A stretch of 43,005 nt of DNA, taken from the NCBI GenBank assembly GCA_903893945.1, contig CAITOF010000018.1, positions 1-43,005 of the forward strand, read 5' to 3'. The notes beneath the pieces were generated by a model that saw nothing but the letters and a program-made list of their open reading frames with translations, ran no database searches and was not told where the DNA came from. Positions 17,665 through 26,824 of this stretch are shown one piece after another (positions within the stretch are counted from its first letter, which is position 1; the number at the start of each line of letters is the position of its first letter). Both the position numbers and the translations under genes were made by a program. The DNA is from an uncultured Oxalobacteraceae bacterium. GTDB lineage: Bacteria; Pseudomonadota; Gammaproteobacteria; Burkholderiales; Burkholderiaceae_D.

Positions 17665-18795
17665 ATGATTTTAAATTCAGAACATCAGATGATCCGTGAA
17701 GCCTTGCGTGAATTTTCGCAGGAACAACTCGCGCCGAATGCGGCGCGCTGGGACAAAGAACATCACTTTCCAAAAGAGGAATTGGCACAACTGGCGCAAC
17801 TGGGTGCCTTTGGCGTGGCGGTACCTGAAGAATGGGGTGGCGCCGGGCTGGATTACCTGTCTCTGGCGCTGGTGCTTGAAGAAATCGCCGCGGGTGACGG
17901 CGGGACCTCAACGGTGATTTCCGTCAATAACTGTCCGGTGTGTTCCATCGCCATGGCGTTTGCCAATACGGCGCAGAAGCAGCAGTGGTTGCGTCCGCTG
18001 GCCAAGGGCGACATGCTGGGGGCATTCTGCCTGACTGAGCCGCAGGTCGGCAGCGACGCCGGCGCTTTGCGCACCACGGCGGTAAGGGACGGCGATCACT
18101 ACATTATTAACGGGGTCAAGCAGTTCATCACCAGCGGTAAGCACGCGGATGTGGCCATCGTCATCGCCGTGACCGACAAAGCGGCGGGCAAAAAGGGTAT
18201 CAGCGCGTTCTGGGTGCCCACCAACAGTAAAGGGTATATCGTCGCGCGGCTGGAAGAAAAGCTGGGTCAGCACTCGTCCGATACCGCACAGATTCTGTTT
18301 GAGAACTGCCGTATTCCCGCTGCCAATCTGGTGGGCGAAGAAGGTCAGGGTTATAAAATTGCCCTGTCCGGACTCGAGGGGGGTCGGATCGGCATTGCAT
18401 CGCAATCGGTGGGAATGGCACGCGCCGCGTTTGACGCCGCGCTCAGCTATGCCAAAGAACGCGAAAGTTTTGGCAAGCCGATTTTCGAACATCAGGCCGT
18501 TCAATTCAGATTGGCCGATATGGCCACCCGGATTGAAGCTGCCCGGCAGCTCATCTGGCATGCAGCCAGCATGAAAGATGCGGGCCTGGCCTGTTTGAAG
18601 GAAGCGGCCATGGCAAAACTGTTTGCTTCAGAAATGGCGGAACAGGTCTGCTCCGATGCCATACAGATTCATGGCGGCTATGGTTATGTGACTGATTTTC
18701 CGGTAGAACGGATTTATCGCGATGTACGGGTTTGCCAGATCTACGAAGGTACCTCTGACATACAGAAAATTATTATTGGCCGGGCTTTGTCTTAA
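17665..18795 (+). CDS. Acyl-CoA dehydrogenase (short/medium-chain type)
   Basis: A 376-aa FAD acyl-CoA dehydrogenase, distinct from LiuA. It has the family blocks CLTEPQVGSDAGALRTTA, GGRIGIASQSVGMARAA and IQIHGGYGYVTDFPVERIYRD. The catalytic Glu361 is in YEGTSDIQ, as in short- and medium-chain enzymes. It probably acts on butyryl-CoA-like or 2-methyl-branched acyl-CoA, so it may serve another branched-chain or fatty-acid branch. The ATG at 17665 is preferred. A TTG at 17632 would add 11 mostly charged residues. The ribosome-binding site is weak. It lies 62 bases after the SDR gene. Confidence 0.93.
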   Translation: MILNSEHQMIREALREFSQEQLAPNAARWDKEHHFPKEELAQLAQLGAFGVAVPEEWGGAGLDYLSLALVLEEIAAGDGGTSTVISVNNCPVCSIAMAFANTAQKQQWLRPLAKGDMLGAFCLTEPQVGSDAGALRTTAVRDGDHYIINGVKQFITSGKHADVAIVIAVTDKAAGKKGISAFWVPTNSKGYIVARLEEKLGQHSSDTAQILFENCRIPAANLVGEEGQGYKIALSGLEGGRIGIASQSVGMARAAFDAALSYAKERESFGKPIFEHQAVQFRLADMATRIEAARQLIWHAASMKDAGLACLKEAAMAKLFASEMAEQVCSDAIQIHGGYGYVTDFPVERIYRDVRVCQIYEGTSDIQKIIIGRALS

Positions 18796-18819
18796 TCCCC
18801 TTCAGAAAGAGAACAATAA

Positions 18820-19425
18820 ATGAGTACACCTGTCGAGTTTTACTTTGATTTTTCATCTCCCTACGGGTATTTCGCTGCAATGCGTATTGATGAACTGGCG
18901 CAGAAGTACAACAGGCAGGTTGAATGGCATTCGATACTTCTGGGAGTCATATTCAAAACAACCGAAACAAAACCGTTGATGCATATTCCCCTGAAAGGGG
19001 ATTATTCCAGGCACGATCTGTTGCGCACGGCGCGATTCCACCATATCGGGTTCACCATTCCTGCCAATTTTCCGGTCGCAACGCACCAGGCAGCGCGCGC
19101 CATGTTGTGGATACAGAATACGCAGGGTAAAGACAAGGCGAAACAGTTTGCCAGGAAAGTGTATCAGGCGTACTTTGGTCAGGGAATCGATATCAGTGAA
19201 GTGGCACCGATCCTGAAAGCGGCCGAAGAAATGGGTCTTGACAGTCTGGAGCTGGCCAATGGCATGATCAGACAGGAAATCAAGGACCAGCTCAAAGAAG
19301 AAATTGACCAGGCATTGAAATTGGGCATATTCGGTTCGCCCTATATCATTGTCGATGGCGAACCCTTCTGGGGCTTTGACCGGTTTGACCAAATTGAAGC
19401 CTTGTTAAAAAATGGCAAAATCTGA
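18820..19425 (+). CDS. 2-hydroxychromene-2-carboxylate isomerase / kappa-class GST-like protein
   Basis: The 201-aa protein has a DsbA-like thioredoxin fold with a helical insertion. The N-terminal FYFDFSSPYGYFA (residues about 7-19) carries the catalytic Ser in place of the DsbA CxxC motif. The C-terminal GIFGSPYIIVDGEPFWGFDR contains the cis-Pro loop. This pattern defines the HCCA-isomerase/kappa GST family. These glutathione-dependent enzymes act in naphthalene degradation or in undefined detoxification. No aromatic-degradation genes are nearby, so the substrate is open. It follows the acyl-CoA dehydrogenase by 24 bases and overlaps the next gene by 14. Confidence 0.9.
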   Translation: MSTPVEFYFDFSSPYGYFAAMRIDELAQKYNRQVEWHSILLGVIFKTTETKPLMHIPLKGDYSRHDLLRTARFHHIGFTIPANFPVATHQAARAMLWIQNTQGKDKAKQFARKVYQAYFGQGIDISEVAPILKAAEEMGLDSLELANGMIRQEIKDQLKEEIDQALKLGIFGSPYIIVDGEPFWGFDRFDQIEALLKNGKI

Positions 19426-19804
19426 GTCAGGCGTGTTGTGTCCGTGTGGATCAGGAAAAAGTTACCCGCAATGTTGCGAACGGTATATTTCAGGAAAACA
19501 GCCAGCGCCGACAGCCGAAGCGTTAATGCGGTCACGGTATGCGGCGTATGTCCTGGAAAACCCGGCTTATATACTCAGAACATGGTATCCGGCGACCCGT
19601 CCGGAATGGGAGCCGGACAAGCGCGAGTCCTGCAAGTGGACCGGATTAACGATTATGGCACATCATCAGACCGGGGAATCAGCCACGGTCGAATTTGTCG
19701 CCAGATACAAAGTCAATGGACGAGCAGAGAAGATGCATGAAATCAGTAATTTTGTTTTTGAAAAGGGCGGCTGGTTTTATGTCGACGGTCTGTTTCCCAA
19801 CTAA
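19412..19804 (+). CDS. YchJ-like SEC-C motif protein
   Basis: A 130-aa protein of the YchJ family. The N-terminal SEC-C zinc-binding motif is CPCGSGKSYPQCC (residues 10-22). An NTF2-like domain follows, with the conserved MRSRYAAYV and TWYPATRPEW segments. The molecular role of the family is not established. The start lies inside the preceding gene (14-base overlap), and the next gene begins 10 bases after its stop, so it is part of the operon. Confidence 0.9.
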   Translation: MAKSESGVLCPCGSGKSYPQCCERYISGKQPAPTAEALMRSRYAAYVLENPAYILRTWYPATRPEWEPDKRESCKWTGLTIMAHHQTGESATVEFVARYKVNGRAEKMHEISNFVFEKGGWFYVDGLFPN

Positions 19805-19814
19805 TTAGACAACT

Positions 19815-21419
19815 ATGAAAATAGAATCCAAACTTGTCCCGCGATCCGGGGAATTCAAGGCCAATGCAGCGGCCATGCAGATCGTGGTCGATGATTTAAA
19901 AAACAAGATCGAGAAAATCATGCTCGGAGGTGGTGACGAGCCGCGTAAGAAGCACGTGGCCCGTGGCAAACTGTTACCACGTGATCGCGTGCAGATGCTG
20001 CTCGATCCGGGTACGCCGTTTCTTGAGTTTTCCCAACTGGCTGCCTATGACATGTATAACAATGACGCGCCCTGCGCGGGTGTCATTACCGGTATTGGCC
20101 GGATATCTGGACAGGAATGTGTCATTGTCTGCAATGATGCGACAGTGAAAGGCGGCACTTATTATCCACTCACTGTAAAAAAACATGTGCGAGCGCAGGA
20201 AATAGCCGGGCAGAATCACCTGCCATGCGTATATCTGGTCGACAGCGGCGGAGCAAATCTGCCGAATCAGGATGAAGTTTTTCCGGACCGGGATCATTTC
20301 GGCCGCATTTTTTATAACCAGGCCAACTTGTCGGCCCAGGGTATTCCGCAAATTGCCGTGGTGATGGGATCCTGTACCGCCGGCGGTGCCTATGTGCCGG
20401 CGATGAGTGACGAATCGATTATTGTCAAAAATCAGGGTACGATCTTTCTCGGCGGTCCACCCCTGGTTAAGGCCGCTACCGGTGAAGTCGTCAGCGCCGA
20501 AGACCTGGGCGGAGGCGATGTGCATACCCGGTTGTCCGGCGTGGTGGATCATCTGGCACAGAATGACTTGCACGCGTTGTCGCTGGCACGCACCCTGGTC
20601 GCGAACCTGAATCGGCAGAAAACCAACCCGCTGAATTTGAAAGAAGTGGTTGAGCCGGCTTACCCGACCGATGAACTGTACGGGGTTATTCCGGTTGATA
20701 CCAGGAAGCCGTTTGATGTGCGTGAAGTGATTGCGCGAGTCGTCGATGGCAGTGAATTTGATGAATTTAAAGCGCGCTATGGAACCACCCTTGTTTGTGG
20801 ATTCGCCCATATCCATGGCATGCCGGTCGGTATCATTGCCAATAACGGCATCCTGTTTTCCGAATCGGCGCTTAAAGGGACGCATTTTATTGAACTGTGC
20901 TGTCAGCGAAAAATTCCACTGGTGTTTTTGCAGAACATCACCGGGTTCATGGTGGGGCGCAAGTATGAAAATGAAGGCATTGCGCGGAATGGGGCAAAAA
21001 TGGTGACGGCGGTGGCCACGGCAGCTGTCCCCAAATTTACCGTTATTATCGGTGGCAGTTTTGGCGCCGGTAATTACGGGATGTGCGGGCGCGCTTTTTC
21101 GCCACGCTTTTTATGGATGTGGCCCAACGCGCGTATCTCGGTCATGGGCGGCGAACAGGCAGCCAGTGTATTAGCCACGGTCAAGCGCGATGGCATCGAA
21201 CTCAAAGGCGGCACCTGGTCAGCCGACGACGAAGCGCAATTCAGGCAGCCGATCAAGGAACAGTACGAACAGCAGGGACATCCCTATTTTGCCAGTGCCC
21301 GCCTGTGGGATGACGGGGTGATTGACCCGGCAGACACGCGCATGGTGCTGGCGCTGGGATTGTCCGCGTCACTGAATGCGCCGATTCCCGACACGAAATT
21401 CGGTTTATTCCGAATGTAA
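19815..21419 (+). CDS. liuB: Methylcrotonyl-CoA carboxylase, carboxyltransferase (beta) subunit
   Basis: LiuB moves the carboxyl group from carboxybiotin on LiuD to 3-methylcrotonyl-CoA, forming 3-methylglutaconyl-CoA. At 534 aa it has both crotonase-fold carboxyltransferase halves. Visible blocks are [53 protein letters not shown] (about 183-201), and in the second half [19 protein letters not shown] and [19 protein letters not shown]. The last is characteristic of MCC beta rather than propionyl-CoA or acetyl-CoA carboxylases. Its partner liuD lies about 5.4 kb downstream, separated by liuC and the bio genes. Confidence 0.95.
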   Translation: MKIESKLVPRSGEFKANAAAMQIVVDDLKNKIEKIMLGGGDEPRKKHVARGKLLPRDRVQMLLDPGTPFLEFSQLAAYDMYNNDAPCAGVITGIGRISGQECVIVCNDATVKGGTYYPLTVKKHVRAQEIAGQNHLPCVYLVDSGGANLPNQDEVFPDRDHFGRIFYNQANLSAQGIPQIAVVMGSCTAGGAYVPAMSDESIIVKNQGTIFLGGPPLVKAATGEVVSAEDLGGGDVHTRLSGVVDHLAQNDLHALSLARTLVANLNRQKTNPLNLKEVVEPAYPTDELYGVIPVDTRKPFDVREVIARVVDGSEFDEFKARYGTTLVCGFAHIHGMPVGIIANNGILFSESALKGTHFIELCCQRKIPLVFLQNITGFMVGRKYENEGIARNGAKMVTAVATAAVPKFTVIIGGSFGAGNYGMCGRAFSPRFLWMWPNARISVMGGEQAASVLATVKRDGIELKGGTWSADDEAQFRQPIKEQYEQQGHPYFASARLWDDGVIDPADTRMVLALGLSASLNAPIPDTKFGLFRM

Positions 21420-21536
21420 CCGGGGGATCGCTGAAGCCGGTCCGGATGGTACAGCGCTGGGCAGCGACATATGCAGTGATGTCATGTAAATTGTTGAAGT
21501 TGAAGCCATTTTTGGCTGAAAAAAGGAACACGGATT

Positions 21537-22331
21537 ATGTCTTATAAAACTATCCAGGTGGAAATAGAATACGGCGCTGCGACCGTTACCCTGAATCGTC
21601 CTGAGGTGAGAAATGCGTTTAATGAAGTCGTGATTGAAGAGCTGAGCCAGGTATTTCAGGAATTGAGCCAGATGGACGCCGTGAGGGCAATCGTACTTGC
21701 CGCAAATGGCCCGGCATTCTGTGCAGGGGCTGACCTGAACTGGATGAAAAAAATGGCGGGCTACACGGAAGAGGAAAATCTCGCCGATGCAGAACAGTTG
21801 GCAGACATGTTGTTTCAGATATATTCCTGCACCAAGCCGGTGATAGCGAAAGTTCAGGGAGACTGTTACGCAGGCGGAATGGGGCTGGTGGCCGCCTGCG
21901 ATATCTCGGTGGTGGTCGATACGGCGCAATTCTGCCTGAGTGAAGTCAGGCTTGGGCTGGTACCCGCGACGATTTCCCCTTACGTCATCAAGGCAATGGG
22001 CGCCAATGCAGCACGACGGTATTTCATTACGGCCGAAAAATTTTCTGCCAAAGAAGCGCATCGAATCGGCTTCGTGCATGAGGCGGTCCCCGCTGAGCGG
22101 CTCGATGAAACGGTCGATCAGATCGTCAAGGCAATTGTCAGTAACGGACCCAATGCCGTGGTTGCCGCGAAATGGCTGGTGGAAGATGTGACCGGTGCTG
22201 AAATCGAAGAAGAATTATTGGCCTACACAGCGGAATGTATTGCTGAAATTCGCAGCTCGGAGGAAGGCAGGGAAGGTGTGGCCTCATTTCTGGAAAAACG
22301 CAAGCCCAACTGGCTATTGAGATTGAATTAG
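21537..22331 (+). CDS. liuC: 3-methylglutaconyl-CoA hydratase
   Basis: A crotonase-family enzyme of 264 aa that hydrates 3-methylglutaconyl-CoA to HMG-CoA. The oxyanion-hole segments are visible: GPAFCAGADLNWM (residues about 60-72) and KVQGDCYAGGMGLVAACDI (about 104-122). The NWMKKM continuation and the liu context favour methylglutaconyl-CoA hydratase over a generic enoyl-CoA hydratase. AAAGGAA lies about 9 bases before the ATG. A 117-base gap separates it from liuB, and bioA starts 6 bases after its stop. Confidence 0.92.
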   Translation: MSYKTIQVEIEYGAATVTLNRPEVRNAFNEVVIEELSQVFQELSQMDAVRAIVLAANGPAFCAGADLNWMKKMAGYTEEENLADAEQLADMLFQIYSCTKPVIAKVQGDCYAGGMGLVAACDISVVVDTAQFCLSEVRLGLVPATISPYVIKAMGANAARRYFITAEKFSAKEAHRIGFVHEAVPAERLDETVDQIVKAIVSNGPNAVVAAKWLVEDVTGAEIEEELLAYTAECIAEIRSSEEGREGVASFLEKRKPNWLLRLN

Positions 22332-22337
22332 GGAACC

Positions 22338-23663
22338 ATGAAGTCAAACAGTAATTGGGTCGCCAGAAGCCGTGCGCATGTCTGGCATCCCTGCACACAG
22401 ATGCAACATCACGAAACCATGCCCATGGTGCCGATCAGTCACGGGCGCGGCGCATGGCTGGTTGATGCCGATGGCAACCGCTATCTGGACGGTATCAGCT
22501 CCTGGTGGGTCAATCTGTTCGGACATGCCAATCCGCGCATCAATGCGGCGTTAAAGGATCAGCTCGATAAACTGGAACACGTCATGCTGGCCGGTTTTAC
22601 GCATGAACCTGTCATTTCCCTGTCTGAAAAGCTCGCGGAAAAAACACGGCAGCAGCTGGGCCATTGTTTTTTTGCCTCGGATGGCGCTTCGGCGATTGAG
22701 ATTGCACTGAAAATGAGTTTTCACAGCTGGAGCAACCAGGGCCTGCCGGAGAAACGGGAATTCGTGTGTCTGAAGGGCAGCTACCACGGCGAAACCCTGG
22801 GCGCGCTGTCGGTGACCGATGTGGCGCTGTTCCGGGACGCCTATGGCCCCCTGATCAACACCTGCCACGTCGTCATGTCGCCCGATTTTCGCCAGGCAGC
22901 CGATGGTGAAACCGCAGACCAGGTGGTTCTGCGCGCCATCGCCGACGTGGAACAACTCTTCATGCAGCGCAGCAACCAGATTGCTGCCATCGTTGTTGAA
23001 CCGCTCATCCAGTGTGCTACCGGCTTCGCAATGTACGCGCCGCACTATCTGACGTTATTGCGTGAATTATGCGATAAATATCGGGTACATCTGGTAGCCG
23101 ACGAGATCGCTGTAGGATGTGGCCGCACCGGAACTTTTTTCGCTTGCGAACAGGCGCAGATCTGGCCCGACCTGTTATGCCTGTCAAAAGGAATCAGTGG
23201 CGGGTATTTGCCGCTGTCGCTGGTCATGACGACGGATTCGGTTTACCGGTCGTTTTATCATGCGGATCTCCGACGCGGATTTCTGCATTCGCACTCGTAT
23301 ACCGGTAATCCGCTGGCCTGCCGGGCGGCACTGGCGACCCTGGCAATTTTTGACGAAGACCACGTCCTGGACAACAATCGTGCCACTGCTGAAAAAATTA
23401 CCGCGACCCTGAGCCCGTTGCGTGAGCATGCTGGCGTTGCGCATTTCCGTCAGCGCGGCATGATCTGGGCTTTTGATGCGGTCGATCCCCGCCCGGGATT
23501 TTCATCGCGGTTTTTTACTGCTGCACTGAAACAGGAACTGTTATTGCGCCCTATCGGCAATACCGTCTACGTCATGCCACCGTATATATTGAATGACGAG
23601 GAAATCGGCTTCCTGGGCGAGCGCATACTGGCGGTGTTTAATCAGGTTATGCAGCATGAATAA
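22338..23663 (+). CDS. bioA: Adenosylmethionine-8-amino-7-oxononanoate aminotransferase
   Basis: BioA converts 7-keto-8-aminopelargonate (KAPA) to 7,8-diaminopelargonate (DAPA), using SAM as amino donor and PLP as cofactor. The 441-aa product has the class III aminotransferase layout. The BioA-typical WHPCTQM near the N-terminus, DGISSWWVN at about 54-62, and the PLP lysine Lys284 in CLSKGISGGYLPLS are visible. The start is only 6 bases after the liuC stop, which strongly suggests co-transcription. The last 8 bases overlap bioF. Confidence 0.95.
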   Translation: MKSNSNWVARSRAHVWHPCTQMQHHETMPMVPISHGRGAWLVDADGNRYLDGISSWWVNLFGHANPRINAALKDQLDKLEHVMLAGFTHEPVISLSEKLAEKTRQQLGHCFFASDGASAIEIALKMSFHSWSNQGLPEKREFVCLKGSYHGETLGALSVTDVALFRDAYGPLINTCHVVMSPDFRQAADGETADQVVLRAIADVEQLFMQRSNQIAAIVVEPLIQCATGFAMYAPHYLTLLRELCDKYRVHLVADEIAVGCGRTGTFFACEQAQIWPDLLCLSKGISGGYLPLSLVMTTDSVYRSFYHADLRRGFLHSHSYTGNPLACRAALATLAIFDEDHVLDNNRATAEKITATLSPLREHAGVAHFRQRGMIWAFDAVDPRPGFSSRFFTAALKQELLLRPIGNTVYVMPPYILNDEEIGFLGERILAVFNQVMQHE

Positions 23664-24894
23664 GCGAAATGAGTCCGGCACCAGTCGGCGCATCCATCAG
23701 ATCGAACGTCAGCTTGACGATTTAACACAACACGATCTGTTGCGTCGCCGTCGTGTCACGTCCACACCCTGTCGTGCCAGTGTGACGGTGGACGGCCGCA
23801 ACATGCTGGCTTTCTGCAGTAATGACTATCTGGGCCTGGCAGATCATCCGGCCCTGCAGCATGCACTTCAGGAGGGCGCAGCACTTTACGGCGTGGGCAG
23901 TGGTGCGTCCCATCTGATCAGTGGCCATTCCAGGGCCCATGCCCAATTGGAAGAGCGTCTGGCCGATACGCAGGCTGCCTATATAGAAAATGCCCGCGCC
24001 CTGTATTTCAGTACCGGTTACATGGCCAATCTGGCCGTGCTTGCGGGTTTGGCCGCCGCAGATCCGGGCCAGACCGCGATTTTTTCCGAAAGTCTGAATC
24101 ACGCCTCCCTGATTGACGGGACCCGGCTGGCACGCTGCGCCGTGCAGGTTTACCCGCACGCCGATGTGGATGCGCTGGAAAGTCAGTTAAGGCAAAGTCA
24201 GGCCAGTACCAAGATAGTGGTTACCGATAGCGTATTCAGTATGGACGGCGTCATAGCCCCCGTGGCTGAATTAACTGCGTTGTGCGAGCGTTATGATGCG
24301 TGGCTGGTGGTTGATGATGCGCATGGCTTTGGTGTTATGGGGAATAGGGGATCCGGTATACTGGAAGCGTTGAATCTGCGCAGTTCAAATCTGATTTACA
24401 TGGGAACGCTGGGCAAGGCGGCGGGCGTATCAGGTGCGTTTATTGCTGCGCACGGCAGTGTGATTGAATGGCTGCTGCAGAAAGCGCGCACCTATATCTA
24501 TACCACGGCATCGCCACCGGCGCTGGCTCATGCACTACTGACAGGTTTGGACCTTGTTCAGGGCGAGGAAGGAATGCAGCGCCGTTTGCATTTGCACAGT
24601 CTGATCAGCCAGTTCAAATCTGCGTTTCAGGCAACACTGGGAAACCAGGCGGGTGGAATGACGCTCATGGCGTCGGCAACACAGATTCAGCCCCTGCTGG
24701 TGGGAGAAAATCAGGTTGCCCTGCGGTATGCCGCGCAATTATTTGAGCAGGGTATCTGGGTGCCCGCGATTCGGCCACCGACAGTTCCGGCAGGCACGGC
24801 ACGGTTGCGCATGACCTTATCGGCAGGTCATAGCAGTGAACAGGTCGCAGCGCTGATTCAAGCCCTGCACGGTTTGCAGAAAAAGGTTGCCTGA
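23656..24894 (+). CDS. bioF: 8-amino-7-oxononanoate synthase
   Basis: BioF condenses pimeloyl-CoA or pimeloyl-ACP with L-alanine to KAPA, using PLP. The 412-aa alpha-oxoamine synthase shows SNDYLGLADHP (about 54-64), GVGSGASHLISGHS, VVDDAHGFGVMG, and PLP lysine Lys254 in GTLGKAAGV. The ATG at 23656 lies inside the end of bioA (8-base overlap). An earlier in-frame start at 23593 would run deep into bioA and is unlikely. Its TGA shares one base with the bioD ATG. Confidence 0.95.
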   Translation: MNKRNESGTSRRIHQIERQLDDLTQHDLLRRRRVTSTPCRASVTVDGRNMLAFCSNDYLGLADHPALQHALQEGAALYGVGSGASHLISGHSRAHAQLEERLADTQAAYIENARALYFSTGYMANLAVLAGLAAADPGQTAIFSESLNHASLIDGTRLARCAVQVYPHADVDALESQLRQSQASTKIVVTDSVFSMDGVIAPVAELTALCERYDAWLVVDDAHGFGVMGNRGSGILEALNLRSSNLIYMGTLGKAAGVSGAFIAAHGSVIEWLLQKARTYIYTTASPPALAHALLTGLDLVQGEEGMQRRLHLHSLISQFKSAFQATLGNQAGGMTLMASATQIQPLLVGENQVALRYAAQLFEQGIWVPAIRPPTVPAGTARLRMTLSAGHSSEQVAALIQALHGLQKKVA

Positions 24895-25619
24895 TGAGTG
24901 CCGTGCATGAACCGCTTGCTTTTTTTGTAACCGGAACCGATACAGAAATTGGCAAGACATTGGTATCCTGTGCTTTGCTGTACACGATGGGGCAACAGGG
25001 CTGGAAATGCACCGGAATGAAACCTGTGGCAGCAGGCGCTACCGAGCAGGATGGCGTGTGGCGTAATGACGATGTCGAGGCATTAAAAGCGGTCAGCAAT
25101 TTATTATGGGAAAATGATGCGGCCGGTCTGGGCACTCGTGCCGTTAATCCCTATTTGTTCAAACTGCCTGCAGCGCCGCATATTGCAGCAGCGCGCGAGG
25201 GTCGGGACATTGAACTGGCTGTTATTCTGGCCAGTTATCAGCGTCTGGCGGACATCGCCGAGGCGATTATTGTCGAAGGTGTTGGCGGATTTCGGGTTCC
25301 GTTAAATGCCGGCCATGACAGTGCTGATCTGGCGCAACAATTGAATCTGCCGGTGATCCTGGTGGTCGGAATGCGGCTGGGATGTATTAATCAGGCACTG
25401 CTCAGCGCGGAAGCCATTGCCGCACGGGGTTTGCGACTGGCAGGCTGGGTCGCGAACTGTGCACAGAACGAAATGGCGTTTTTGCAGGAAAACTGTCAGG
25501 CTCTCCGGGACAGACTGAATGCGCCCCTGCTGGGGTGTATTCCCTATCTGGACACACCTGAACCTGCAGTCGCCGCTACCTATCTGGATTTAACCGTTTT
25601 ACTTGAAGAAAAGTCATAA
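24894..25619 (+). CDS. bioD: Dethiobiotin synthetase
   Basis: BioD closes the ureido ring of DAPA with CO2 and ATP, giving dethiobiotin. The 241-aa P-loop protein has GTDTEIGKT at residues 14-22, KPVAAG just after, and VEGVGGFRVPLN at about 125-136, all typical of BioD. It starts on the last base of the bioF stop codon (TGATG), showing translational coupling. bioB follows 9 bases after its stop. Confidence 0.95.
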   Translation: MSAVHEPLAFFVTGTDTEIGKTLVSCALLYTMGQQGWKCTGMKPVAAGATEQDGVWRNDDVEALKAVSNLLWENDAAGLGTRAVNPYLFKLPAAPHIAAAREGRDIELAVILASYQRLADIAEAIIVEGVGGFRVPLNAGHDSADLAQQLNLPVILVVGMRLGCINQALLSAEAIAARGLRLAGWVANCAQNEMAFLQENCQALRDRLNAPLLGCIPYLDTPEPAVAATYLDLTVLLEEKS

Positions 25620-25628
25620 GAGGACATA

Positions 25629-26678
25629 ATGGACAGCACCATCAATCAGCAATCAGAAACTATTAAACAGCAGGGCATTACTTTTCACCCGGCGCCAAAA
25701 GCGGTTGCACCGGTCTTGGCGGACATCTGGCCGGTCGACGAGGTGCTGGCGTTATTTGACCTGCCCTTCAACGATCTGATGTTTCGCGCTCAAGAAACAC
25801 ATCGTCGTGAATTTCCGAACGCCGACGTAGAACTGGCGACCCTGTTGTCGATCAAAACGGGCGGATGTGAAGAAGATTGCGGCTATTGTCCACAGGCAGC
25901 GCGTTACGATACCGGCGTCGAGGCCAAAAAAATGCTGGCGATTGACGAGGTGCTCGAGGCAGCCCGCTCAGCCCGGGAGAATGGCGCAACACGATTCTGT
26001 ATGGGCGCGGCATGGCGTTCCCCCAAGGATCGCGACATGGATAAAGTCGAAGAAATGGTCCGCGAAGTCAAGGCGCTGGGCCTGGAAACCTGTGCAACGC
26101 TGGGCATGCTGAAAGAAGAACAGGCGGCACGTTTGAAACAGGCGGGCCTGGATTTTTATAATCATAATCTGGATACCGCGCCGGAATTCTACGACAACGT
26201 CATATCGACACGCGACTATCAGGACAGACTGGACACCCTGGGTCATGTGCGTAAAGCAGGCTTGAAAGTATGCTGTGGCGGCATTGTCGGCATGGGAGAA
26301 TCGCGTCTGCAGCGCGCCGGATTGATAGCACAACTGGCCAATCTGAATCCCTACCCGGAATCAGTCCCGGTTAACCATCTGGTGCAGGTGCAAGGCACAC
26401 CACTTTACGGCATTGACAAACTGGACCCTCTGGAATTCGTCCGCACCATTGCAGTGGCGCGCATCACCATGCCCAAAGCGCGGGTGCGTTTGTCCGCCGG
26501 GCGTCGCGAAATGGGTGAACCGGTGCAGGCGCTGTGTTTTTTAGCCGGTGCCAATTCAATATTTTATGGTGACAAGTTGCTGACTACCGGGAATCCCGAG
26601 GCGATGGATGACAAGGCCATGCTGGAGAAGTTAGGGTTGAGAACCCGGGATAAAGTTGAGGGTGGAGGATGTAAGTGA
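25629..26678 (+). CDS. bioB: Biotin synthase
   Basis: BioB is a radical-SAM enzyme that inserts sulfur into dethiobiotin. The 349-aa protein has the cluster motif CEEDCGYC, with Cys80, Cys84 and Cys87 for the [4Fe-4S] centre. Later cysteines fit the [2Fe-2S] site ([21 protein letters not shown]), with Arg in [11 protein letters not shown] as the usual arginine ligand. [12 protein letters not shown] is also diagnostic. AGAGGA lies before the ATG. It ends the bio segment. bioC and bioH, or other pimeloyl-ACP genes, are not in this window. Confidence 0.97.
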   Translation: MDSTINQQSETIKQQGITFHPAPKAVAPVLADIWPVDEVLALFDLPFNDLMFRAQETHRREFPNADVELATLLSIKTGGCEEDCGYCPQAARYDTGVEAKKMLAIDEVLEAARSARENGATRFCMGAAWRSPKDRDMDKVEEMVREVKALGLETCATLGMLKEEQAARLKQAGLDFYNHNLDTAPEFYDNVISTRDYQDRLDTLGHVRKAGLKVCCGGIVGMGESRLQRAGLIAQLANLNPYPESVPVNHLVQVQGTPLYGIDKLDPLEFVRTIAVARITMPKARVRLSAGRREMGEPVQALCFLAGANSIFYGDKLLTTGNPEAMDDKAMLEKLGLRTRDKVEGGGCK

Positions 26679-26824
26679 GTGGTTACCTGGCTTTGCTGTG
26701 CTGGTTGTATCAGGTTTCGATGGCGGGTCAGGGTTAGTACAACGTCAAAAGCAACAGCACCCCGGACAAACCAGCTGGAATCACAAGTGTCGGTGATTTG
26801 TTAAATCAGAATGTAGGGTGGATC

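Noticed and set aside
26675..26737. 20-codon GTG frame overlapping the bioB stop codon
   Set aside because: Overlap with the stop hints at coupling, but the peptide is short, has no family resemblance and is more likely chance.
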